DNA of 64,000 nucleotides, taken from Chondrosia reniformis (Eukaryota > Porifera > Demospongiae > Chondrillida > Chondrillidae). Both the position numbers and the translations under genes were made by a program. The stretch lies in assembly GCA_947172415.1 (NCBI GenBank), contig OX359201.1, positions 496,001 through 560,000 of the forward strand, written 5' to 3'. Positions 1 through 10,749 of the stretch are shown one piece after another; the first letter of the stretch is position 1; every line of letters begins with the position of its first letter. The notes under the pieces were generated by a model that was not told where the DNA came from, made no database searches, and saw nothing but the letters and a program-made list of their open reading frames with translations.

Positions 1-175
1 GCTCAAAGAAGGTTGGTTGTCCTAGACTTTCTGTGACCATTTGGTCTATGGGGGAGGATTTACGTGATGGCTGGATAGTCATCCTTCTTTGAGCAGTGTT
101 GATATATAACTTGTAATGTTGACAGAATGTATGAAAGAGTACATCATATGAACATTTCACAATCACTCTCATGAT

Positions 176-320
176 ATCATTACCTAAACTATTGATTGTT
201 TCTTGAGTATTTTTAGTATTAATTACTTCACCAGGAGTGCCCAGTACACCATGATTGATAGCACATGTAACACTGTTATTTATAATTATGCCAATTGATG
301 TTCTGGGAGCTTAAAGGTTA
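176..320 (-). pseudogene. Decayed duplicate of an FN3 exon
   Basis: This stretch aligns with the last part of the FN3 exon at 402-587. It shares the INHGVL core, a GEV-x-x-T segment, a Thr/Asn-rich stretch and the same donor (GTAATG). The upstream half, which should carry the W-D-P-P motif, is no longer recognisable and has lost a usable frame. It looks like an internal exon duplication that has partly decayed. Use as an alternative exon cannot be excluded, because the donor survives. Confidence 0.5.
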
Positions 321-401
321 ATACACTAGTTGTTGATTTTAAGGTGACCATGGTTTCTGTCAACCATACTTACGTAAATTATATGTTATTATGAGCATTA
401 C

Positions 402-3400
402 CTAATCTATTGATTCCTGTTTCAGTATTTTCTGTAGTCCTCACTTCACCAGTTGTATTCAGTACACCGTGATTGATAGTATATGTAACACTTGTATATC
501 CATCTGATGGTTCTGGAGGATCCCAAGAGATTGTTACAGAGGTATCAGTACTAGCAGTCTTCATCAAGTTCTTTACTGGACCAGGTACTACATGTTACAT
601 GTGAAGCAGCATGCATTCACAAGTTATACAACACAGTTTGATATACATATCATTACCTTCTTCCAAAGTAGTACTCATTCCATTCAATAATGGTCCTGTT
701 CCATGGATATTAACAGCTGCTATGTTGAATGTATATTCAGTAATTGGTTTCAAACCTCTAAATGTATATCTCTGATCATCAGTAGTATTGAATGTTGGAT
801 TAGGTACTGGGTAGTTGAGAGTTGTCAAGCTTCCAGTCTCTCCCCATTCAATAATGTAGTGAGTGATGATTCCATTTCTCTCCCATAAATCTGGTGCACT
901 CCATTCAACAGTTATAAATGTTATATTTGAAATGGCATTGAAATTTTTTGGTTGACCAGTTGGAGCTGAATACAGGTATGATGGATAAGAAAAGCATATA
1001 CAATAACAAAATACAAACATGACCTTGATCACATACGTAGTCACGTAGTCTTAATAGTAATCAGCTTGGAGTGATACATATAGGAGGAAGAAATCAATAC
1101 ATATTTTGTACGTATACATGAGAATAAAGTCTTATTGAGCATCAGCAACATGAATTTACTAATTCAGGACGTTTTGACCCGGAGGTCTTCATCAGCATCT
1201 TTATTCTCATATATAATGATCGCAACAAGCACTCCTATAGTCATGTGAACCTAATAGTAATCAGTTTGGAACGGTACATACATATATGCATGAGGTAGAA
1301 ATAATACATATTGTTTGTTATATATATACATGCATGTTATATACCTAATCATGATAATCAAGGTGATCAATGAATAAACCCAACAGTAATCAAGGTACTC
1401 CACAGAACATCACTCACCTTTTCCAAGAGTTCTTGCTGTAATACTACTGTATGATCCCTCATTTCCACCAGAGTCCCTTAGTCTGACAAACACTCTGTAC
1501 TCTCTGAAAGAGTTTAAGTTGCTAAATATATGTTCATCTTGAGGTGTACCAGCAGGTGTTCTAATCGGTACTCCTTCAGTAGATAAATCAGTAGCTTCTG
1601 TATAACGGTTACCCACAGTGTAACCATCAGGAGGATCATCCCAAGTTATGGTGATTGTACTGGTTGTTACTTCTGATACTAAGAGATTCTGAACTGCAGT
1701 AATGGAATTATATAGAGACACTTTTATTAACTGCAGTAAGAGACAAAACTCAAAGGCACCATTGCTGGATCTAATTATAACATATATACAGGATAATTAA
1801 CGATAGACTGTTTAAAATATTAACAAAAGTGTACATAATAATTATATGAGTATAGACAATATATTATATATACAAAATTAATAAGTTAGTTATAACTGAT
1901 ATTGATAGTATACACTCACATCTACAGAGATGGGGAAATGAATTGTTAATTAGATATCTTACGTACTAATAGGAATTGTTGTAAACATCACCATGGCAGC
2001 ATCAGGTCCAGTTCCATTACTATTAATAGCAGCTACAGTAAAACTGTATGTCACTCCAGTCATCAGATTATCCAATGATAATTGAGTTACTGCTCCAACT
2101 GTTCTTGTCATTTGACTGGATGGATCACTACTTAATTGGAACTTTATCAAATATCCAGTAATTATTCCATTTTGGTCCTTCTCAGCTGGTGGATCCCATC
2201 TCAAAATGGCTGATGTTGTGGAAGATTCTGTTCTGAAATTAAGTGGAGGTCCACTGGGAACTTGAAAATGTATTTGAAACTTAAATATTAAACAAGATTT
2301 TAGTGAAATACCGTGTATATGCATTATGATTATGGTTTATCTTTACTGGTAGTCTAATTTTAAACTAAAGTATTTATGAAACAAGAACATATATATACAG
2401 TGTCACTTGAGAGAAGATTGTACAATATATATATATATATATAAGCATTTAAAATACTCACCTGCTGAAGGCATTCTTATAGTGTCCATGTTAGAATCAC
2501 AAGAATCTTCTCCATTTGAAGATGTACATTCAACAGTGTAAGTAACATAAGGACTTAAACCATCCACTGTATACTGTAACACTGTACCAGTTACAGTCTT
2601 TGGAGACAGACCACTCACAGTTGTAGATATAGTACACTTGTAAGTGAGAGAAGATGATCTAGCCGGTGCAGTGAGTGTGATGATGAGTTGTGTTGAGGAA
2701 CTGGCTGACAGTATAGATATTGAAGGAGCTATATATTAGAAGATGGAAACAGTAGATATTCAGAATTCGTAACACCTGTTTCTGACTATATTTCAGTGAT
2801 GACTTTATATATACATTGAGCCTATATACATACCTAGTACAGGCCTATATATATAGATAGATAAATTAGCAGCTAATTCATCTACATAGGCTTGTACGTA
2901 CTATAGGTATACATATATATGCTATAAGCATATTTCTAAATCTCTAAATATATTTTTTACAAACACCTACGATGTATTTTATAACAATGCAGTGAAAATA
3001 TTGTAGTAGTACCCATTCATCACGTCTTCACTATGCATCCAGACATTTTACTGAAGAAAATCCCTATATATATATATATGTAAAGACTGATCCACAACAC
3101 TCTAAAATGCACCATTAAAGAGGTCATTTTAACAAAATCAAAATTCTAATAAAACATTAATAAAATTAATACAATACCTTGTGGTCTAGTTCTTCCTGTT
3201 CCTGACACTTCTCCTCCATCTCCCAAGTCATTAAAAGCTACTACTCTCACTGTGTACTGTGTGTTAGCTGTTAGACCACTCCATGTAGTAGTCATAGTAG
3301 TTATCATTGAATGTCTTAATGTACCATCTGTATACACTTTATATTTGACTGGTAGTCCTCCAGTGTTAGATGGTGCTGTCCAAGTAACCATCAGTTGGTG

Positions 3401-3885
3401 ACATGATTCAGATGGAGGAGATATCATGAGGTTATTGGGAGCACCTGGAACTGGAATACGTATTACATGAAAAGAATGTCTTTAATAGACTAAGCTAAAT
3501 AGTTTAGCTATAAATTCTACGTAATTAGCAATAATATTAAGGGTTAGAAGAATCATAATATATTATATACCTTCAAATGTAGTCTGTGACACTCTTGTAC
3601 TGTAAGATCCTTGTCCAACTGATGAAAAAGCTGCTACCCAAATATAGTGTGGTGAACCTTGTATAAGTCCACTCAGTGTAGTTGATGTACCAGTGATTCC
3701 TGACACTGTCAATGCTCCAGATGGAGGGTCTGTTGTAGTACCACTACTTGTTGAATACCACACAGTGTAGGTTATTCCAGATCCAGATACTGCAGTCCAT
3801 GAAACTGTCAAAGATGGAGATCCACCTGATACACCTCTTGTAACAATGACACCTTGGACTTGAGATGGTACAGTTTGACAGTTAA
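402..3885 (-). CDS. Multi-FN3 domain protein (3' part, gene incomplete)
   Basis: At least seven fibronectin type III-like exons lie in order on the minus strand: 3885-3571, 3450-3178, 2728-2462, 2260-1963, 1693-1418, 965-657 and 587-402. Each is bounded by AG and GT signals and encodes roughly one FN3 domain, with recurring W-D-P-P or W-T-A-P near the start and a Y-x-V/F-x-V-x-A strand near the end (for example YSFTVAAIN and YTVRVVAFN). The domain at 2728-2462 is divergent and Cys-containing. FN3 arrays usually belong to cell-surface adhesion proteins or receptor-type enzymes. No membrane segment or catalytic domain is in view, because the 3' end probably lies left of position 1. The first exon is uncertain: an ATG at 4018 opens a frame into the 3885 exon, but it lacks a convincing signal peptide. 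The uridine-cytidine kinase gene ends at 4524, so the 5' end should lie in 3890-4500. Confidence 0.75.
1117..1211 (-). other. Fold-back element with hammerhead-like core (copy 1)
   Basis: On the minus strand a CTGATGA box is followed by a GACC/GGTC stem-loop, AAAACGTC, a small hairpin (TGAATT/AATTCA) and a closing segment. A perfect 12-bp inverted repeat (1118-1129 with 1199-1210) encloses everything. The order of parts resembles a hammerhead ribozyme three-way junction. The canonical GAAA is AAAA here, however, and an extra A precedes stem II. A second copy lies at 32977-33070. Activity is not claimed. Confidence 0.45.
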
Positions 3886-4019
3886 CTTCAGAATTAAGAC
3901 AAATAATATACTTGTCAGCAGCCCATATACAGTAGTCTATATGCATTTTTGTTTCGCAGATGAAGTGCAATATTATAGAATAAGTTAAGTAGAGAAGTTG
4001 AATATACGTACAGAACATT

Positions 4020-4520
4020 ATATAATCAGGTTTTTGGTTTTTTTCACGTAGGTTTTATACGCTTTACAATGAAATCGGATTTAGCAAAACTTACTATTTG
4101 TAATCGTAGAAAACAGAACGTAACAAAGAAGAGACACTGGTACCCACGTCATGATCATTTTCCCACAAAAATGTGACAAATGTGTAAACAGTGTAAGAAA
4201 TATATACTTAATACGTACGTATATACGTATACCAATTGCATTGGAAACGTTTTAATTTGCGTTGGCACATATATATGTGATTTATAATTCTAAGATATAC
4301 CAAATAGAACTTTGCTGTTGCCTCGTTCAATGTACAGAATAAGATGGCTCAGCTTGCATGAGCATATATACACAATCTGTAATTTAGTTTAATGGAAATC
4401 TACATATATTTCTTATAAAAATCCATTTTGATATAAGCAACACACTGTAAATAAAGGTTGATTTATTTTTACTATGCAAATGTATACATAATTAAATAGA
4501 ATAAAACTTTCTCTTTAGTC
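4020..4520. other. Intergenic region between FN3 gene and UCK
   Basis: AT-rich sequence with no coding signal recognised. It probably contains the first exon and promoter of the FN3 gene and the 3' flank of the kinase gene. No repeat family was identified in it. Confidence 0.4.
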
Positions 4521-4523
4521 ATT

Positions 4524-7500
4524 TCAATGTGGTCTTGAAGCAGAATCGCTCAGTGAAGAGTTTCTTGTCCTCTGCTTCTTCCCAACCAGAGCAACAGAAG
4601 GCTGAGAGGCTGGGGGCCTCGTAACCATAGCAATGCCACCTTGCAGGATAGTCTTAATGTGTTGTAGAATCAAGTCAACAGCCACTAACATTGAAAACAC
4701 ATACATAAAAGGTGAGGTGAAAATAATAAACAAAACCTTATTATTGCAGATAATCATTCAACTGTATTAACATTTGTGGTTAAACCATCTCGGCTGATTC
4801 TCCCTAAGTCAAATTTCCATCAAATAAGGGATTGATTTATCAGGATTATGTACATATGAGCTACCAATTATATTCTAATTATAATGTTCTACAAGCAGTT
4901 ATGGATTTGTCTTACATCATTGAAGTAAATCAGCCATCATATGTACAGTGATACACTTCTTTTAATGGGCTCCTCAATATGCATAAACCTTTATATACTG
5001 TATATACTGTATTTTTATGAAACAAGTTCTTTGAAAGTGGCAGTGTAAAGCTCAGTAGGTGATACCATTCATATGTAGGTGAAACAGATATAGAAATTGA
5101 ATATATCTCCTTTAGCATCCAAATATTGACCATTGTCATATGTGAGAGAATAACAATTGTAGCTAGGGACCCTACTAAGTTAGATTCAATTTGGGAAATC
5201 TTTCTATTCTGTATGCATGTACATATATGACAAACATATATTTTACCTTTACGTACGTAACTCTAAGATAAGTAATCTGCCTATACAGGTATAGTTTATT
5301 AAATTAAAGTAGGTCATGCCCTGTTACAGTCAGTATTACTATGTTTGGACTCTGGTGTACTTCCTAGACATGCAGATTGGGAACTGATGTAGGTAGGTAC
5401 ATAGGTCTACTGTCAGTGAAAGCTTAACAGAAATGTCCCAATATTGAACTGTATGCATGTACATAAGTCTACCGCTGTCTGGTCTGGTCGCCAGTTAAGA
5501 TGACAGTCCACTCCAGATCAACTAACCAGTGTTTTCCACTCCTCTGGGAATGATTATATCAGCATACTTCTTGGTCTGTCAGTGACAAGCAGATAAATAT
5601 TATATATGTACATACAATACTATTTGGGTCTGTTGTCCAGACTGGACATTGCGATCGGTAATCGTAAAAGGTTATCACCGTATGCATGGTGACGTCATTC
5701 TAGTGGGAAAGCTTGTTCAAATGGTAGTCTCAAGTTAACGATTGCAACGTGTGTATCTGGACAACTGACCCAAATAGTGCTGTATATGTAATAGTTATAC
5801 ACTCTGCCCCTAGACTTTTTGCAAGTTTTGTGTTTACTGAGTTATTGGCAGGATATTGCATTGTATAACTATAATAAGATGCCAAAGTGCCTCTTATTAT
5901 AGTTATACAACAGTTGTGGAATACAATTTGTCTTGGTTGCCCTAGCAACGGAGTGTGTATATAATATATAAGTTACAGCACATGTACAATACTATGTATC
6001 CTTACTGGAAGTGTGAGTTCCTCAAAGGCAGGCTTGACCAGCAATGTGTACTGACTCAGTACTGTGGCCAGGTCACGCCCACGTTCTTTAGTGTCTCTCT
6101 GAACTACATAGGTAGATACATATAACACACTCATTATAAGGCTTTGAACAGTCTATCTAGTGCCAGTACTAGTGCTGTGGGAGGAATAGGTTTCTTCAAG
6201 TAATACGTTCAGGAAGACAGTCAGTTAGTATTTCCCTAAGTCACAAGTTGATGTCAACCGTGTCTTTAGAACAATGGTGTTTTAGATTATTCATGTGCAC
6301 TACACTCTACATAATATCTTCTCATTAATCTATAATGTATACATATACCTCTTCTCATAGTCTGTATACATACGTACATATACGTACATATACGTATATA
6401 TACCTCTTCTCATTAGTCGAGTGTCACTGTCCAGGTCAACAAATAGCTTCATCTGTAACAGTTCCCGGACCTCTGGATAGTACAGAACAAGAATACCTTC
6501 AAACAGGACCACTTGAGATGGAGAGAATGATTTTGTCTCCTCGGACCTGCAATATACAAGAACATGGTACCTCACGAGGTGGGGGTGGGGTGGTGCCTCA
6601 CGAGGTGGGGGTGGGGTGGTGCCTCAGGTGGTGGGGGTGGGGTGGTGCCTCAGGTGGTGGGGGTGGGGTGGTGCCTCACGAGGTGGGGGTGGGGTGGTGC
6701 CTCACGAGGTGGGGGTGGGGTGGTGCCTCAGGTGGTGGGGGTGGGGTGGTGCCTCAGGTGGTGGGGGTGGGGTGGTGCCTCACGAGGTGGGGGTGGGGTG
6801 GTGCCTCATGAGGTGGTGGTGGGGTGGTGCCTCAGGTGGTGGGGGTGGGGTGGTGCCTCATGAGGTGGTGGTGGGGGTGGGGTGGTGTATAGCTACACAA
6901 ACCTCTGACAAGTAGCAAAGTCATAAGTAGCAATTTGCACAGTTTTCCCTTGGGAAATTCCCTTCAATGTCTCAATCATCAAGTTTACATCAAATGCATC
7001 TGTGAATAATATAATGTATAATATCAAAATGATTATCATTCAGGATTCACAGAAGATCAAGATAAAGAAAAGACAAAGACTCCCAGGATTACTGATGAAG
7101 GGTGGAATTCCCAGAAACGGCTGTCTAACCCAGTGGAGAAGAAGATGAAAGAAAGAAGGAAGAAAAGACTCCTGTATCCTCATCCAAAGCTCTCTTCAGG
7201 TTTAGTTCCCCTATAGGCTCTTTTACAGAATAGGCATATAGCATGTAGAAAAATGGTATATTAGATTTTTCATGTGAATATCATGTGAATATCACATGGG
7301 TATCACATGGTATACTTTCTTTACCTGGGTGATCAAAGTTGTAGTTTCCACTATCTGCCAGTACTTTCTCTTCTGGTGTGAGCGACTTGTAGAAGCAGTC
7401 TTGACTGAGTATGCTGACTTGTTGGCACATGCTGGACTCGCCCTCTGATAATCGCCGGATTATACTCTCACACAGCTCAGTCTAAACATTAACAAAGTGA

Positions 7501-7926
7501 CAATTAGTCATATACAACATACTTTAGGATTTAAGGATTCAAAGAAGAACTTCCAGAAAGACTTCCAGGGTCACTGAGGAAGGGTGGTATTCCCAGAAAC
7601 AGCTGTCTGGCCCAGGGGAGCAGAAGAATAAAGAAAAGACTCCTGTATCCTCTCATATCAATATCTCACCAGATTCAGTTCCCTATAGTCTTTGGGATTT
7701 ATTAAAGAGTAGGCATAGCATGTGGGAAATGGTATATTAGATTATTCATATTTCTCCTTCTCTTGACAGGCTTGTTGGTCTAACAGCTGTTGTCTCTTTG
7801 TCAAATGAGGAGGAATTAGAGACGTACCTTACCACAAGAGGTGCCGCCAGTGACGCCGATAATGAAAGGAGCATTTTCATTCAGTGGGGTGGCCAGTTTG
7901 TCGCTCGACACGGTCGCAGTAGCCAT
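4524..7926 (-). CDS. UCK: Uridine-cytidine kinase (UCK1/UCK2-like)
   Basis: The enzyme phosphorylates uridine and cytidine to UMP and CMP in cytosolic pyrimidine salvage. Seven exons keep phase throughout: 7926-7828, 7481-7325, 6999-6903, 6546-6404, 6103-6006, 5575-5527 and 4684-4524, giving 267 residues, close to animal UCKs. The P-loop [11 protein letters not shown] is split at the end of exon 1. Further family landmarks are [76 protein letters not shown] and the terminal SRPH. The UCK ATG is 94 bp from the ERAL1 ATG on the other strand, so the two probably share a promoter. Intron 3 holds a G-rich minisatellite, intron 2 two dispersed-repeat copies, and intron 5 most of a MITE. UCK1 cannot be told from UCK2; a sponge may have a single ancestral gene. 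Confidence 0.93.
5615..5782. mobile_element. TA-flanked MITE, copy 1
   Basis: The ends are near-perfect inverted repeats: CAATACTATTTGGGT at the left and ACCCAAATAGTGCTG at the right, each extending inward into a TTGTCCAG/CTGGACAA segment. The element is flanked by TA on both sides. It is a diverged copy of the element at 23564-23716, sharing ATGCATGGTGACGTCATTCT and TTGTTCAAATGGTAGTCTC internally. There is no coding capacity. TA duplication suggests mobilisation by a Tc1/mariner-type transposase. Confidence 0.8.
5863..5912. repeat. Near-perfect ~50-bp palindrome
   Basis: Arms of about 20 bp (TATAACTATAATAAGA and its complement) flank a short GCCAAAGTGC centre, which would form a long hairpin. 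It lies in intron 5 of the kinase gene, about 80 bp beyond the MITE, and may be a tiny fold-back element. Confidence 0.6.
6555..6895. repeat. G-rich 26-bp minisatellite in UCK intron 3
   Basis: About twelve units of 26 bp. Each contains GGTGGGGGTGGGGTGGTGCC and a variable CTCACGAG or CTCAGGTG segment. The runs of G on the plus strand could form G-quadruplexes. Open frames across it are repeat artefacts. It lies between kinase exons 3 and 4. Confidence 0.9.
7040..7275 (+). repeat. Dispersed ~235-bp repeat (family R1), copy 1
   Basis: The family begins GGATTCACAGAAGATCAAG, carries TCCCAGAAACGGCTGTCT and a central TCCTGTATCCTCATCC, and ends near ATGGTATATTAGATTTTTCAT. Other copies are near 7527, 22676, 32463 and 45365 (reverse), with fragments near 39395 and 18480. 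There is no coding potential and no obvious terminal inverted repeat. Confidence 0.8.
7527..7760 (+). repeat. Dispersed repeat R1, copy 2
   Basis: Diverged copy of the same family (AAAGACTTCCAGGGTCACTG, CAGAAACAGCTGTCTGGCCC, ATGGTATATTAGATTATTCA). It lies in the first intron of the kinase gene. Confidence 0.75.
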
Positions 7927-8020
7927 TTGTAGGAAGGGAATTCCCCTCGTAAATTTTACCATATCTTGGACCAGATATGAATATTACGGTTGGCCTTCTG
8001 TGAGTGGAGGCATACAGTGC
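7927..8020. promoter_or_regulatory. Bidirectional promoter region UCK / ERAL1
   Basis: Only 94 bp separate the two divergent ATG codons. No TATA box is evident. Both genes are housekeeping genes, so a shared TATA-less promoter is the simplest reading. If ERAL1 used an earlier in-frame ATG (7841), the two genes would overlap antisense. Confidence 0.6.
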
Positions 8021-10614
8021 ATGGCGTCCGCTTGGTGGAGAGGTTCCGTGCGCGTGCCGCGTCTCTGGCTCTTGTCGACGAGATGTTCTTACAGTTCTAG
8101 AGAGCCAGAACAACCCAGCAAGATACTGAAGGCAGCCATCATTGGAGCTCCTAATTCAGGAAAATCAACCTTGGCCAACTATTTGGTCGGACAGAAGGTG
8201 ACGATATGAAGTACCAGTCACGCACTTATACTTGTATCCTGCTGCAGGCTGTTCGTTAGACGTCATCATCTCCCATAGTGTTGCTAGACCTCAGGAATCT
8301 GGACAGTTTGGTTTTGAAATCATTGATTATCATATTGTGGATATGGTCTGACTCCATCAGACTATATCCATCTCACACATCTCTCTAAACTTGTGCAGTC
8401 ACCCTTAAGCTTGCTCTCCCCATTCTCCTCTCTTTTTGTCCTCTCCTTCACCCCATCCTCTCCCTCCCGTCTCCCTCACCCCATCCTCTCCTTCCCGTCT
8501 CCATCACCCCATCCTCTCCCTCCCGTCTCCATCACCCCATCCTCTCCCTCCCGTCTTCCTCACCCCATCCTCTCCCTCCCGTCTCCCTCACCCCATCCTC
8601 TCCCTCCCGTCTTCCTCACCTCATCCTCTCCCTCCCGTCTCCCTCACCTCATCTTCTCCCTCCCGTCTCCCTCACCCCATCCTCTCCTTCCCGTCTCCAT
8701 CACCCCATCCTCTCCTTCCCGTCTTCCTCACCCCATCCTCTCCCTCCCGTCTCCATCACCCCATCCTCTCCCTCCCGTCTCCCTCACCCCATCCTCTCCT
8801 TCCCGTCTCCATCACCCCATCCTCTCCTTCCCGTCTTCCTCACCCCATCCTCTCCCTCCTGTCTCCAGATATTTTCTGTGTCACCTAAGGTTCACACTAC
8901 AAAGCGTAAAGCTGTGGGCGTGTTCACCTCGGGGATAACCCAAGTTGTGAGTTATAAGACCACACCCATTCTCATGTTCATCCCTAACCCACCGACTGGA
9001 CACGCCCCTTAGGTGCTACTGGACACGCCTGGTATCATTCCATATAGATACGGGAGACGTCTTCACTTGTCTAAAGAATTTCTTACAGATGCTCAGAATT
9101 CTCTATATGAGGCAGACACAGGTGGAATTTCATTTATAGTATATATATAGTATTACTTCCTTAACTTATTTCATTATTATTTTATTATTTGTGTATGTAT
9201 GCTGACAGCTTTGTGTTGTATACATGTATAGAACTACTTGTACGTTAACTGTTGTCGTGTGTACGTAGTCATGGTGATGGTAGATGTGATGAACAAGTAC
9301 CACAGAGAGCGGTTACCAGATGAGGTTATAAAGATCCTTTCACAACACAGCCTGCCTCTTGTGTTAGTGCTGAATAAAGTATGTAGGTCGGCAATATTTA
9401 TACATAGTCTATAGACATACTTAATGTAGAAATTAATAGACATAACCTGCATCAAATGCATATAAACTTCTTTAGTTTTTCTGGTTTACTTTATCTTGTG
9501 TAAAACAGTGAGTTTCTATTTTATTTTATGAGATCGAACATTTGATTGATCCAATTGATAATTGCAACGTGGTATAGCACATCTATAAGTATGTTCTCTG
9601 TTTAATTAGACATATGTTCCTTATCTCTTGTAGATTGACAGAATGAAACACAAGCGTTTACTGCTTGACATTGTTCACCAAATTAGTAGTACCACCTCTC
9701 AGGGGGAGGAGCCTGTTGATAATGAAGAGGATTTGCCCCTTTTTCCAGGCAAACCCACAGATAAATTGCAGTTTAAGGAGATATTCATGACTTCAGCTCT
9801 GACAGGAGATGGTGTGGATGATCTAAAGGTTCACATATAATCATGAAATTTTAATACACCTTTTCCTACATACTATACCTACTCTGTAAAAAAGCCTATA
9901 GGGAACTCATGTATTGAGTCTTATAATCTTAAAAAGTTGATATACAGTATGTATTACTAAAGGTTAAAGGTTAAAGGTTAGGGTTCATATATCCTCCTCC
10001 CGTCTTCTTCCACTCCAGGAATACTTGTTAAGTATTGGCAAAGAGGGTGAGTGGGAATATACTGAAGATAAGCTGACAGATCTTCCAATTAAAACTCTGG
10101 TCGAGGATGTGATCCAGGAGAAACTGTTTCTTCATCTTCACAAAGAAATACCTTATATAATTAGACAGGTTCGAATGAAAAATAATTTGTTGTTTATAAG
10201 TATGTAGAATATGCCCGTTAAAGACACTTGTACTTATTTTACTGTAGGATAATATTTTGTGGGAGGAGTCAAAAGACTCCACCTCTGTGGTCATATTCCA
10301 ATACTTAACATGTAAATCTGACAATCAGAAAGTGAGACCATCAAATGTATTCATGTATATATGTATGAATATTAATTTATATACATACATCCCTACCCCT
10401 TGCAGTTATTTAAATATTAATTAATATAAATCCCTGCTCCTTGTAGTCCATAATAATTGGTCCTGGAGGTTGTACTATTCAGCAGATAACAGATGAAGCT
10501 CAAGTGGATATTGAAAGACTTTTAAAGAAAAAGGTTGACCTGACTCTGCATGTCAGATACAGGAAAGGTTTCTCCAATCGTATTCTAGGAACTGGAGGAC
10601 AGGAATCAATGTAA
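8021..10614 (+). CDS. ERAL1: Mitochondrial GTPase Era (ERAL1)
   Basis: An Era-family GTPase that binds 12S rRNA and assists small mitoribosomal subunit assembly. Eight exons in phase: 8021-8197, 8869-8946, 9013-9121, 9269-9378, 9634-9828, 10019-10168, 10248-10331 and 10447-10614, giving 356 residues (the human protein is longer at its N-terminus). G1 GAPNSGKST, G2 region KVHTTK, G3 LLDTPG, G4 LNKID (across an exon junction) and a C-terminal KH domain with IIIGPGG are visible. The start at 8021 gives MASAWWRGSVRVPRLWLLST, a basic presequence fit for mitochondrial import; the in-frame ATG at 7841 would lie inside UCK exon 1 on the opposite strand. Intron 1 is filled by a C/T-rich minisatellite that runs into the acceptor. 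The gene converges on the hydrolase gene. Confidence 0.92.
8440..8866. repeat. Pyrimidine-rich 28-bp minisatellite in ERAL1 intron 1
   Basis: About fifteen units of 28 bp, CCCCATCCTCTCCCTCCCGT plus TCTCC(C/A)TCA with few variants. The last unit ends directly in the TCTCCAG 3' splice acceptor of exon 2, so the repeat supplies the polypyrimidine tract. Open frames here (Pro/Ser/His-rich) are repeat artefacts. Confidence 0.9.
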
Positions 10615-10749
10615 CAACTCTATTATGTACACTACTGTTTTTACTACAATTGAACTTTATATAAAACATTCTTTAATATATTTGGCTTTGTAGTAAGATT
10701 AGTTTAGTTTAGTTAGTCAATATCACAAAGGTATTATAGTGTACATGAG

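Noticed and set aside
6335..6915. Trp/Gly/Val-rich frames on the plus strand
   Set aside because: Translation of the 26-bp G-rich minisatellite, antisense to UCK.
7841..8020. 60-residue N-terminal extension of ERAL1
   Set aside because: It lies opposite UCK exon 1 and its codons mirror that exon; the ATG at 8021 gives a typical mitochondrial presequence.
8393..8938. Long Pro/Ser-rich open frames
   Set aside because: Products of the 28-bp minisatellite inside ERAL1 intron 1; they run into exon 2 only by chance.
9961..9985. Telomere-like AGGTTAAAGGTTAGGG stretch
   Set aside because: Three short imperfect units in an ERAL1 intron; too short and mixed to be telomeric.
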